A DNA stretch of 61,558 bases, from NCBI GenBank assembly GCA_002069785.1, contig MWCA01000025.1, positions 1 through 61,558 on the forward strand, in the 5' to 3' direction. The translations under genes were made by a program, and so were the position numbers. The notes beneath the pieces were generated by a model. It saw only the letters and a program-made list of their open reading frames with translations, had not been told where the DNA came from and made no database searches. The DNA is from Lentisphaerae bacterium ADurb.Bin242. Lineage in GTDB: Bacteria > Verrucomicrobiota > Lentisphaeria > Victivallales > UBA1829. Shown here piece by piece: positions 35,757 to 44,230 of this stretch (positions within the stretch are counted from its first letter, which is position 1; every line of letters begins with the position of its first letter).

Positions 35757-36503
35757 TCAGTTGTGATCATCCGCCAGGCGTCCGCCCGTCCAGCAGTCAA
35801 AATGCTTCGAGACTTCCGTTCCCCAGCCTTTGATGGTCAGATACGGATTGGCTGGATTGTTGATTTTCATTGAACTTGCCCGTCCATCCCCATATAAGAT
35901 ATTGACTTTGCCCGAGTGTCTGGCGGCATCGGGAATTCCGACACTCTTGTCATTTCCCCAGTAAAGGATCAGGGAACCGCAATCTTCGCCGCTGACACTC
36001 CGGATGGTGTCCATGACCAGATAAACCCCTGAAATTTTTTTCAGTTCATTGATGTGGGCCGGTCTTGAGTAACTGGCATATCCGCCGTTGATTAATGCCG
36101 CGCCCCCGATTCCTCCGTAGTTGTAGCCATACCCGTTGAAGGCAGACGGCGTTCCATCGGCATTGAGCTGGGAATACTTCTCCTTGTTTTTCAGGTTGCA
36201 CACGAAGATTTTGTTTCTGGCATATCCGAGACGGGCCAGTCCGACATGCCAGTAGCCGCCCTCGATATAGACCGGACAGTCGGCTCCGTCCGCATAGGTC
36301 CGCCACGATGGAAAATAACCTTTGTAGTCGCTCACATACATGTTGAATGCGAGGCCGATCTGCTTCTCCTGACTGAGACAGCGGATCGATTTGGCCTGTT
36401 CCCTGGCGGAATTCAACGCAGGCAATAACATCCCTGCCAGGATCGCGATGATCGAAACCACAATCAGGAGTTCGATCAATGTGAAATTCCATTTCCATTT
36501 CAT
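35757..36503 (-). CDS. Pseudopilin-like protein, FTLIELL N-terminus and H-X9-DG motif
   Basis: 248 residues; GGGAG precedes the ATG. MKWKWNFTLIELLIVVSII gives a pilin-type helix with only six residues before Phe and Asn, not Gly, in front of it. The globular part contains [17 protein letters not shown] and ends with H-X9-DG (RHSGKVNILYGDG) and a FDCWTGGR tail. It is a close paralogue of the protein at 37528-38325. It is the first gene of the six-gene leftward operon (36503-22943) and divergent from an AraC regulator 85 bases away. Confidence 0.85.
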   Translation of the reverse strand: MKWKWNFTLIELLIVVSIIAILAGMLLPALNSAREQAKSIRCLSQEKQIGLAFNMYVSDYKGYFPSWRTYADGADCPVYIEGGYWHVGLARLGYARNKIFVCNLKNKEKYSQLNADGTPSAFNGYGYNYGGIGGAALINGGYASYSRPAHINELKKISGVYLVMDTIRSVSGEDCGSLILYWGNDKSVGIPDAARHSGKVNILYGDGRASSMKINNPANPYLTIKGWGTEVSKHFDCWTGGRLADDHN

Positions 36504-36588
36504 TTTCAGCTCCCATTTTTGTCAGGATACTTGCTTTAAAATCTTTCTCTTCGTATATTATATTATATCCGTCTGCAAAAAAAATTAA

Positions 36589-37479
36589 ATGGATAAATCG
36601 ATCATGGGTAATGACAAAAAAATCATTGTGAACCAGATTTATGGAAACCGGAATCCCCCGGATTGCATCCGTCGCTACGGCCTCTGGTGTTATCCCGGCA
36701 ACAGCCGCATCGCGGAAGAGCCGTTTCCTTCGAACTCAAATCCCTTTGAAAAATGCCCGTCGCGCATTTTTGAGGTCTATTCCATTTCCCATCTGGTTGA
36801 GGGACAGGGAAAACTCTGGATCAAAAACAAAGGCGAGTTCAAAGTCCGGAAGGGAGACTGCATCCTGATGGCGCCCGGCATCGTCAACCGCTATGGAGGC
36901 GTCAACGGGGAGAGCTATATTGAGGACACCCTCTGTTTCAACGGTCCGGTTGCGGATATGATGCATGATTCCGGCATTCTTTCCTGCGGTGTTTTTCCGT
37001 TGGGCAATGTCCGCCGCCTCATTCCGCTGGTCAACAGCATCAGGGATGCTTCTCTGGATTCGATCTTTTCCGGACTGATTCGGCTTCAACAGCTTCTCAT
37101 GGAAATTTTTCTTTCCTCGCATTCCGCCAAAACACATGCCTATTCTTTCTTCGATACGGTCATCCAGAACATCCGCGACTCACCGGAACGCTGGTGGACG
37201 GTTTCCGAACTGTCGGAAATGTGCCGTCTCAGCATGCCCCAGCTCCGCAGAGTCTTTCTTCTGAAAACAGGGATGTCTCCCAAGCAGTATATCGACCGTG
37301 TCAAGGCGGAACTGGCCGCAGATCAGCTGAAAAACACCCGGAGAACCGTATTCGACATCGCACATGCTCTGGGATATTCCGATCCCTATCATTTTTCCAG
37401 GCGGTTCAAACAGGTCATGGGCGTTTCTCCCCATCACTACAGGAAATCCCTTTCCTGGAAAGACTCGCCGTATTCCTGA
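36589..37479 (+). CDS. AraC-family regulator with cupin sensor
   Basis: 296 residues. The N-terminal cupin-like domain (about 60-110) has IFEVYSISHLVEGQGKLWIK and FKVRKGDCILMAPGIVNRYG, typical of sugar-sensing AraC proteins. The C-terminal domain has two helix-turn-helix motifs (WWTVSELSEMCRLSMPQLRR; VFDIAHALGYSDPYHFSRRF; GVSPHHYRK). It lies 85 bases from the divergent pseudopilin operon and is the likely regulator of that operon. It is a paralogue of the AraC protein at 39391-40269. No strong ribosome binding site precedes the ATG. Confidence 0.9.
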   Translation: MDKSIMGNDKKIIVNQIYGNRNPPDCIRRYGLWCYPGNSRIAEEPFPSNSNPFEKCPSRIFEVYSISHLVEGQGKLWIKNKGEFKVRKGDCILMAPGIVNRYGGVNGESYIEDTLCFNGPVADMMHDSGILSCGVFPLGNVRRLIPLVNSIRDASLDSIFSGLIRLQQLLMEIFLSSHSAKTHAYSFFDTVIQNIRDSPERWWTVSELSEMCRLSMPQLRRVFLLKTGMSPKQYIDRVKAELAADQLKNTRRTVFDIAHALGYSDPYHFSRRFKQVMGVSPHHYRKSLSWKDSPYS

Positions 37480-37527
37480 TATAATTTTCAATGAGCAGCA
37501 GCCCGGAAAAAACACTTCCGCTTTCGC

Positions 37528-38325
37528 TCAGTCGTCTTCGTTTGCACCGCGGCCGCCGGTCCAGCACGAAAAACGTTTCCCGCTGCTGTCCGCCCACGCC
37601 TTGAGTGTATAATAGGGATGTTCCGGATTTAGAATCTTTATTGCTTCCACCCGTCCGTCCCCGAAGAGAATATTGACAGGGCCGTTGTGCCGGATGCCGT
37701 CCGGTACGCCGACGCTCCAGTCTTCCCCCCAGTAAAGCTGGTGATTCCCGACGATCCCCGCCGCAATCTTCCGGACAGTGTCCATGATTATATAAACTTT
37801 GGACGGTTTCCTCAGTTCCTTGACATTGGCCGGCCGGCAGTATTTTGCATTAGCCCCGTTAAACAAAGCCGCGCCGCCGATACCTCCGTAATTGTAGCCG
37901 TATCCAATATATGCGGTGGTCTTTCCGGTGACCGTCGAAATCGGCGCATAGGATGGACCGGTCAACGCATTCTTCGGATAACATACAAAAATCATCGGCT
38001 TGGCGTACCCAAGCAAAATCAATCCCTGATGCCAGGTGTCTCCTTCAATATAGGCGCCTCCATCAAGCGCATCCGCATAAGTTCTCCAGGCAGGATAAAA
38101 TCCGTTGTAATCATTCCCATACAGGGAGAAGGCGACACCGATCTGTTTCTGTTGGCTGACACAGGAGATCGCACGGGCTTTTTCGCGGGCCTTGTTCAGC
38201 GCGGGGAGCAGCATTCCGGCCAGAATCGCAATGATGGCGATCACAATCAGTAATTCGACCAATGTAAAAAAATGAATTCCCGGACGAAACATCCCATCCC
38301 ATTTTTTTTCAAAAAATACTGTCAT
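37528..38325 (-). CDS. Pseudopilin-like protein, FTLVELL N-terminus and H-X9-DG motif
   Basis: 265 residues from the ATG at 38325, chosen because GGGAG lies 8 bases upstream; upstream in-frame starts lack a site. [20 protein letters not shown] is the pilin-type helix, with Phe before the conserved Phe. H-X9-DG is [39 protein letters not shown] and FSCWTGGRG match the paralogue at 35757. It stands alone: the next gene downstream (36589-37479) is convergent. It is divergent from an unusual AraC protein at 38470. Confidence 0.85.
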   Translation of the reverse strand: MTVFFEKKWDGMFRPGIHFFTLVELLIVIAIIAILAGMLLPALNKAREKARAISCVSQQKQIGVAFSLYGNDYNGFYPAWRTYADALDGGAYIEGDTWHQGLILLGYAKPMIFVCYPKNALTGPSYAPISTVTGKTTAYIGYGYNYGGIGGAALFNGANAKYCRPANVKELRKPSKVYIIMDTVRKIAAGIVGNHQLYWGEDWSVGVPDGIRHNGPVNILFGDGRVEAIKILNPEHPYYTLKAWADSSGKRFSCWTGGRGANEDD

Positions 38326-38413
38326 AATTTTTTCTCCCGAAGAAAAGATGTTTTCGTTTTCTGCATAATGGCATAAAATATCCTCCCGGATTGCTTGAAA
38401 CAAACGAATTTTA

Positions 38414-38443
38414 TTGTATATTCTTGTAATTAAACTGTATAAT
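38414..38443 (+). promoter_or_regulatory. Candidate promoter for the AraC gene at 38470
   Basis: TTGTAT (38414-38419) and a consensus TATAAT (38438-38443) are 18 bases apart, in the 144-base divergent region, 26 bases before the GTG start. Confidence 0.45.
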
Positions 38444-38469
38444 CTGACATTTCTCCGGGAGACGGATCC

Positions 38470-39396
38470 GTGAAACAGAATTTCTACAACTGGAACTTGA
38501 CCGAATCCCATCCGGTTCACATGCAATTTTTCTTCCGCCGCGCATTGACATCGATGAAGGATATGGATTTTCATCGTTCCATTCATCTCAATATACAAAT
38601 TGCGGGCGATGAATCCATCCGCATCTGCAATGCGGAAATTCTTTTAAAAAATATTGACTGTTTATTGACTGCTCCCTGGGAGCCGCACGGGCACAGTTCT
38701 TCCAGGAAAGGCATGGTGGGGCTCATGACCGCCCTGCATCCCGAAAAACTGGCGGGTGAAATGCTCGGGGAAAAGGCTAAATTCGATGCGCTGCTTTCCA
38801 TGCCTCCGGAAAAACGTCAGGAACTGATCCGGAAATATGTCCCGAAAGATAAAATTCTCCGTTGTCTGGAAAATCTTCTCGGAAAATCCGTCCTGGATCG
38901 GATCGGAAAACGATGGAAGCGGGGACAGGTCTCCCTGCCGTGGCTGGACTCCAATCTGCCGGAAGGAGATTATCTTCATTCATGGCATGCGGTTGTCGGA
39001 CTGGTGATCGATATCGTAAGCACGATTCCGCCGGACAGGTTTTCCTGTTCAAACAGCAGACAGTCTTTTCAACTGTATCCCGCCTTTGAACTTCTGGGAA
39101 CCGAGAAATTCCATCGGATCACAGCGGAAGAGGCTGCGGAGGTATGCAATGTCAGTGTCAGCGGATTCCGTAAAAAATTCATTGAAATGACCGGTGTTCC
39201 CTTTGCGGAATTCGAACTGAATTACCGTTTTTCGCAGGCCGTTTCGGAACTTCATGACAACCGCTTGCTCGTCAAAGAAATCGCGGAAAAATATGGATTT
39301 TATGACATCAGTCATTTTATCCGGCTTTTCAAGAAGAAACATGGTATTTCCACACGGAAATTCATGAAGAGCCCGGTGCAAGGATTCCGCTCATGA
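38470..39396 (+). CDS. AraC-family regulator, divergent N-terminus
   Basis: 308 residues with a GTG start; GGGAG lies 10 bases upstream. The C-terminal 100 residues carry the AraC helix-turn-helix pair ([49 protein letters not shown]). The N-terminal region (about 15-190) is a cupin-like sensor of a type I do not recognise ([30 protein letters not shown]), followed by a charged helical segment ([18 protein letters not shown]). Its last six bases overlap the end of the convergent AraC gene. It probably regulates the divergent pseudopilin gene at 38325. Confidence 0.85.
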   Translation: MKQNFYNWNLTESHPVHMQFFFRRALTSMKDMDFHRSIHLNIQIAGDESIRICNAEILLKNIDCLLTAPWEPHGHSSSRKGMVGLMTALHPEKLAGEMLGEKAKFDALLSMPPEKRQELIRKYVPKDKILRCLENLLGKSVLDRIGKRWKRGQVSLPWLDSNLPEGDYLHSWHAVVGLVIDIVSTIPPDRFSCSNSRQSFQLYPAFELLGTEKFHRITAEEAAEVCNVSVSGFRKKFIEMTGVPFAEFELNYRFSQAVSELHDNRLLVKEIAEKYGFYDISHFIRLFKKKHGISTRKFMKSPVQGFRS

Positions 39397-40269
39397 TTTT
39401 CCCTTTGGAACGGGTTTTATCATGAAATGTTTCCGGTATTCGAGCGGAGAACATCCGATGACCTGTTTGAAACGTTTGCTGAAATGAAAATAATCCAGAT
39501 ACCCATAGCGTTTTGCCGTTTCGGAAAGAGGTTCTGTATCCTTCAGGATATCCTCTGCGATGCGGCGGAGTTTGAAGTTGTCCAGATACTGTTTCGGCGT
39601 AACATCCATTTTCGAATGGAAGATATGAATGAACTGGTTCACGCTCAAATCCATGAATTCCGCCATTTCGGATACGGTCCACCAATGGTCGGGACGGCAC
39701 TGTATTTCCCGGAGGAGGTCTTCCAGGCGTTCTCCGTGCCGGCTCTGGTCGGCAGTCTTCTGGGATTCCAGGTGAAGTTCGACGATCAGGTTCTGGAGCG
39801 CCATATTGGCTTTGAGTTGAAATGCTTTCGTCGTGATCTCGACCAGGCGGATAATGGGGAGAAGACGCCTCGTCATGCCCATGCGGACAATGGACTGTGA
39901 AAAAACACCGCTCTGCGCAAGCATATCGGCCACCGGCCCCCCGAAACAGATGAAATCCTCGACAAAAAATTCATCATACCCATTATAGTCCTGGATAACG
40001 CCCGGCATGTTCAGGATGGCGTCTCCGGGCGCCAGATCGCGTTTTTTCTGTCCTTCCTGCCAGAACCAGCCCCGTCCTTCAAGCAGATGGCAAATATTGT
40101 AGAATTCAAATTTACGGGGAATCGGCGTTTGATAGGTCGGAACGCACTGTCTTTCCCGCCAGCGGAAGATCCAAAGTCCGTAATCGTTGTGGAACGGAAG
40201 CCTGGCTTGCGACGCCCTGTTGCGCGGCGAATTGCCCATGTCATAGATGATCGGTTGTGTTTTTGACAT
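39391..40269 (-). CDS. AraC-family regulator with cupin sensor
   Basis: 292 residues from the ATG at 40269, chosen because CGGAG lies just upstream; longer starts have no site. The cupin part (FEFYNICHLLEGRGWFWQEG, RDLAPGDAILNMPGVIQDY, ICFGGPVADML) and the helix-turn-helix pair (WWTVSEMAEFMDLSVNQFIH; LSETAKRYGYLDYFHFSKRF; GCSPLEYRK) align along their length with the AraC protein at 36589, so the two are paralogues. It is divergent from the operon beginning at 40503 and is its likely regulator. Confidence 0.9.
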   Translation of the reverse strand: MSKTQPIIYDMGNSPRNRASQARLPFHNDYGLWIFRWRERQCVPTYQTPIPRKFEFYNICHLLEGRGWFWQEGQKKRDLAPGDAILNMPGVIQDYNGYDEFFVEDFICFGGPVADMLAQSGVFSQSIVRMGMTRRLLPIIRLVEITTKAFQLKANMALQNLIVELHLESQKTADQSRHGERLEDLLREIQCRPDHWWTVSEMAEFMDLSVNQFIHIFHSKMDVTPKQYLDNFKLRRIAEDILKDTEPLSETAKRYGYLDYFHFSKRFKQVIGCSPLEYRKHFMIKPVPKGKS

Positions 40270-40390
40270 GATACTCCGTGATAATATACATGGTCTTTTT
40301 ATTTTTTCTGTGTATAATATATAGTATAAACCATGAAATACAATAAGAGATCGCGGTTTTTCAGGCAAACTGCAGGAGGCAGATCGGAAC

Positions 40391-40456
40391 ATGAGAAAAT
40401 ACAAATTCGGCATCATCGGGGCAACTCCGCGAAGCCGGTACTGCCTGAAACCCTGA
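40391..40456 (+). pseudogene. 21-codon ORF resembling the start of a Gfo/Idh/MocA oxidoreductase
   Basis: ATG at 40391 follows AGGAGG by 12 bases and encodes MRKYKFGIIGATPRSRYCLK before stopping. KYKFGIIGA-x2-RS is how many Gfo/Idh/MocA proteins begin (Rossmann GxxGxxxRS). The rest of such a gene is absent; a pseudopilin gene starts 46 bases later. It looks like the 5' stump of a deleted gene, though a leader peptide cannot be excluded. Confidence 0.45.
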
Positions 40457-40502
40457 AAGTTTCTGCGAAACCTTTAATCTCGTAAATGAAAGGAAAACGA
40501 CA

Positions 40503-41489
40503 ATGTCCATGACTTCATCCCATGTCAGGGCGCGAAAGGCGGAAACAATGGAAAAAGACAAGGCCTCATGCTTCGCCGCGAGATGTTTCAAAATGAAACG
40601 GAAGCAGGCATCCGCCGGTGCCGGGAGATACCGTCCGCGGCTCGTCCCGTTCCGCGCATTCTATCCAAAAATGCTTGATTTTACAATGATCGAGCTGTTG
40701 ATCGTCATATCGATGATCGCGATTCTCGCGGGACTGCTTCTCCCCGCCCTGAACAGGGCAAAGGATGCGGCGCAGTCAATCTCCTGTCTTGGAAACACCC
40801 GTCAGATCGGGATTGCCGTTCAATCCTATTTTGCGGACAACAGAGACTGGTACCCGGCCGTATATCTCAACAGCACGGGAAGAATAGGACAGGGATATGA
40901 ATTCCATCTCCTGCAAACGTATTTCGGCATCACGGATCCTCACAGCAAAGAAAATGCTCCGAAAGACAACTTTGGTTTCGGAACAGATAACCCCGCAACG
41001 ACTTCGGTTATCTCTACGATGCGCACAAAATACAAGGCATGGATCTGTCCGGACAATAAGAGCCGCTTCAACCTCCCGCGCCAGCCTCTGCACTCTTACG
41101 CGTTCATTGTTTCCCAGAACCTGACACCGGACAATATGCAGGCGGCGACCGCCATGGCGGGCAGAAAAATCATCGGAGTCGTGCGTCCTTCCGACAAAGT
41201 CGCATGCCTGGACGGAAGAGGGACCCTGAAGAATCAGGGGATGCCGTCCTCCGTCAACAATTGGAATCTCCTTCTGCCCGGCGGAGGAAGTTTTCCCGGC
41301 GCGAGACCCCTTGACATTGGTGAGGATCATCCCGCCAGATACGAATACTACATGGGACGCCATGGACGCAAGCTGAGCATCGTATTTCTGGAAGGGCATG
41401 CGGAAAGCCTTACGCCGGACAGACCCGTGAAAGAATATTATGTCAACTTTTCAGGCGGGTACAAAATGTTCCGGCCGCTGGAACAATAA
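40503..41489 (+). CDS. Pseudopilin-like protein with long N-terminal leader
   Basis: 328 residues. DFTMIELLIVISMIAILAGL is the pilin-type helix, with Asp before Phe and Met replacing the usual Leu after Thr. Some 58 residues precede it, far more than in the paralogues. AAAGGA lies upstream of the ATG at 40503; in-frame ATGs at 40548 and 40593 could be used instead. The terminal motif is RHGRKLSIVFLEG, H-X9-EG rather than DG. It heads the rightward operon (40503-52775) of DUF4838, GH2 and GH42 genes, and is divergent from an AraC regulator. Confidence 0.8.
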   Translation: MSMTSSHVRARKAETMEKDKASCFAARCFKMKRKQASAGAGRYRPRLVPFRAFYPKMLDFTMIELLIVISMIAILAGLLLPALNRAKDAAQSISCLGNTRQIGIAVQSYFADNRDWYPAVYLNSTGRIGQGYEFHLLQTYFGITDPHSKENAPKDNFGFGTDNPATTSVISTMRTKYKAWICPDNKSRFNLPRQPLHSYAFIVSQNLTPDNMQAATAMAGRKIIGVVRPSDKVACLDGRGTLKNQGMPSSVNNWNLLLPGGGSFPGARPLDIGEDHPARYEYYMGRHGRKLSIVFLEGHAESLTPDRPVKEYYVNFSGGYKMFRPLEQ

Positions 41490-41521
41490 CAAACCATGAA
41501 CTGATCACAGGAGCAGACAAT

Positions 41522-44209
41522 ATGCGCATGCGTTTCATCCGGGAATTCACCGTAACAGCCTTTTTCCTTCTTGCCGCTCCGTATCGAATATACAGTGCGG
41601 ATCATGTACTTGCGAAAGACGGAGTTCCGAATATCTGTGTGGTTGTTCCCGGAAAATATTCATCGGTGGAGCTGAATGCCGCGGAGGAGTTCCGCAACTG
41701 CTTTGAATCGGTTTCCGGAGCTCTGCCGGAACTGCTGCGCACGCCGCAGCCGGGGCTCTGGCCGGTGACGATCGGCGTGATTTCCAATCCGGCACTGAAA
41801 CTTCCGTCCGGAGCCCGCGCCATGGCGGAGCAGATTCGGCATGACGGCTTCCTGCTGTATGGCGACGGAAGCGGTTTTTATATTGTTTCGAAGATCCCGC
41901 GCGGCACAATTTACGGCGTTTATGAGTTCTTTCAGCGCTTCGCCAATGCCCGCTGGATTTTCCCGGGGAAGAACGGAGAATTTTACGACAGGAAAAAGGA
42001 CTGGACAATCGGCGACTTCCGTCTTGTCAGCAATCCCGGCTTCCAATACCGCGAGTTCAACCTTGTTTCCAGCTACTGCGCCTATGATACCATGAAATGG
42101 ATGCTCCGCAACAAGATGCTTGTATCCGTCGCAAAAATGAAACAGGGCAACAATTACGATTGGGCGCAGTGGGGACAGCCTCTGATGATCGGCGGACACA
42201 TTTTTTCCTCTCTGCTCGACGACGCGCTGTTTCCGGCGCACCCGGAATATTTCGCGCTGGTGAACGGCAGGCGGATTCCCCAGAAGGATGCCGGGCGCCG
42301 ATGGCAGGCACAGCCCTGTTCGACAAACCCGCAGGGCTTGAAGGCGATGGGAGATGCTCTGGAAAAAATGATCCGTGCCAACCCCGCGGCAGAACGGTTG
42401 CTGATCCTGAACAACGATACGGGCGGCTGGTGTGAATGCGGAGAATGTGCAAAGCTGGGAGACAGCGGAAACGCCGCAAACCGCTTCTGGAACATTGCCA
42501 ACAGTCTGGCTGCCCGGGCGAACGAGGTCAAGCCGGAACTTCTGGCGGACGTGCACGGATATCAGAACTTTCAGGAACCGCCCTCCGGGGTGAAGCCCGT
42601 CTCCGGCGCCGGAGTCAATATTTGTGTCCATCACCGCTGTTACGTCCATTCCCTGGGCGATCCGCGTTGTGAATACAATGCACGCTACCGGGATCTGCTG
42701 GCGGCGTGGAGGAATTTGAAGTTGAACTCGATCGGGACCTACGAATATACGAACTGTCTGCCCGGATGGGGATACCTGCCGTTGGAGCGCATCCTTGCGC
42801 AGGACATCGCCTGGTATCACAGGGCCGGGCATTCCAAATACACCGACGAGGTTCTTCCCCTTGACGGCTTCAGCCAGGGAAAAACGATGCCGGTCACACC
42901 CTACAAAGGCTCCATCCTCGCCCATTACATCCAGGCGGTGTTTCTCTGGAATCCGGATGCGGACTTCGACAGCGTATATGAGGACGCCGGATCGCGTCTT
43001 TACGGTGCCGCATGGCCTGCAATGAAGGAATACCGCGAACTGCTTCGCCGCTGTTATGAGCGCAGCAATCTTTATCTCTGCTACGGCAGCGGGAACAGGA
43101 TGCTTTGGAAGGTATTGGAACAGCCGCGCGCGGAAGAACTTCTGCGGCGCTGTCTCGCGGAGGCTGAGCGCCTTGCCGCCGGGAACAGGTTCCTGGAAGA
43201 GCACATCGCATTTGAGAAACAGCGTTTTGAAGACGTATTCGCAAAGGCGAAAAAAGATGCGGCGGAAACGAAATCGGTATTTGCGGGGTCTGCCGCGGGA
43301 AAGATCGTACTTGACGGAAACGACAGCGAAACGGACTGGGGCTGTTCGGAATACCAGCATGATTTCCGTACCGCCGATGGGAAAAACGCCGCGGAGGAGA
43401 CATGGGTCAAGTTTCTGTTCGACGATGAGAAGTTATATCTTTACTTTGAAGCGTACGGCGTTCCCTCCGGCGAAGATTCCGTGAAAGTCGTTTTCGCCGG
43501 GAATGTACTGCATGTCACACCGGACGGCATTCCGGAAGGCGGCATCTGGAAAGGGCGGACTCTCCGCGGCAAAAACATGTGGAAGGGAGAATTCGCGTGT
43601 CCGCTCCAGAAAACGGTTGCGCCGCGCAGTTTTCTTTCTGTCGGTGTAAGCCGCAAGCGCTCCGGCAAGATGAGCTCCTGGAACACCTGCGGAAACGAAG
43701 CGATGCCCGCAAATGCGCGACGCGTGATCAGGGGAACGCAGGAGCGGCTGAAAAACGGTGATTTCGAATCCGTGGCTCCATCGGAAAAAGGCTCCGGCCG
43801 GAATGCGGAGCATCTTGTTCCCTGCGCATGGGCGTGCAGCGGGAAGGCGGAGCTTGTGAAAGGAGATGCGTCCAGCGGGGAATATTATATTCGCGCCGCC
43901 GGGAGCGGGGTTCTTTATCAGGCTGTGGGGCTTAGCGGACAGACCTATCGGGCGTTTCCGAAATATCCGAGGGTCCGGGTGTCTGCCGATGTGCGCGGCA
44001 AGGGGAGAGTCGCCGCCTCCTTCCGGTTCTCCGACAGGAAGACGGACACGCCGCCGCAGTCCATGGAGGTGGATCAGCCGAATTGGAAGCGCATTGAATT
44101 CGATTTCGACTGCCGCGCATATCGGTTTCCGATCCTCTATCTGTTCATCTCGCTTTCCGGCAGCGGCGTCTGCATTGACAACATTGACTTTGAACCCATG
44201 AATCCATAA
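41522..44209 (+). CDS. Secreted DUF4838 protein with CBM9-like and C-terminal CBM-like domains
   Basis: 895 residues; GGAG and a signal peptide (FTVTAFFLLAAPYRIYSADH) support the start. Residues about 27-165 form an N-terminal domain as in GH67/GH20 (AAEEFRNCFESVSGALPELL, IPRGTIYGVYEFFQRFANAR). DUF4838 spans about 190-470 with the Cys cluster NDTGGWCECGECAKL and the HRCYVHSLGDPRC motif. A CBM9-like sandwich follows (about 615-735, KIVLDGNDSETDWG) and a CBM-like sandwich with LKNGDFESV (about 745-895). DUF4838 proteins are putative glycosidases of unproven activity. It is paralogous to the protein at 47447 and to the truncated one at 9093, and is the second gene of its operon. Confidence 0.85.
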   Translation: MRMRFIREFTVTAFFLLAAPYRIYSADHVLAKDGVPNICVVVPGKYSSVELNAAEEFRNCFESVSGALPELLRTPQPGLWPVTIGVISNPALKLPSGARAMAEQIRHDGFLLYGDGSGFYIVSKIPRGTIYGVYEFFQRFANARWIFPGKNGEFYDRKKDWTIGDFRLVSNPGFQYREFNLVSSYCAYDTMKWMLRNKMLVSVAKMKQGNNYDWAQWGQPLMIGGHIFSSLLDDALFPAHPEYFALVNGRRIPQKDAGRRWQAQPCSTNPQGLKAMGDALEKMIRANPAAERLLILNNDTGGWCECGECAKLGDSGNAANRFWNIANSLAARANEVKPELLADVHGYQNFQEPPSGVKPVSGAGVNICVHHRCYVHSLGDPRCEYNARYRDLLAAWRNLKLNSIGTYEYTNCLPGWGYLPLERILAQDIAWYHRAGHSKYTDEVLPLDGFSQGKTMPVTPYKGSILAHYIQAVFLWNPDADFDSVYEDAGSRLYGAAWPAMKEYRELLRRCYERSNLYLCYGSGNRMLWKVLEQPRAEELLRRCLAEAERLAAGNRFLEEHIAFEKQRFEDVFAKAKKDAAETKSVFAGSAAGKIVLDGNDSETDWGCSEYQHDFRTADGKNAAEETWVKFLFDDEKLYLYFEAYGVPSGEDSVKVVFAGNVLHVTPDGIPEGGIWKGRTLRGKNMWKGEFACPLQKTVAPRSFLSVGVSRKRSGKMSSWNTCGNEAMPANARRVIRGTQERLKNGDFESVAPSEKGSGRNAEHLVPCAWACSGKAELVKGDASSGEYYIRAAGSGVLYQAVGLSGQTYRAFPKYPRVRVSADVRGKGRVAASFRFSDRKTDTPPQSMEVDQPNWKRIEFDFDCRAYRFPILYLFISLSGSGVCIDNIDFEPMNP

Positions 44210-44230
44210 TCCGGAAAGGACTCCCTGTTC

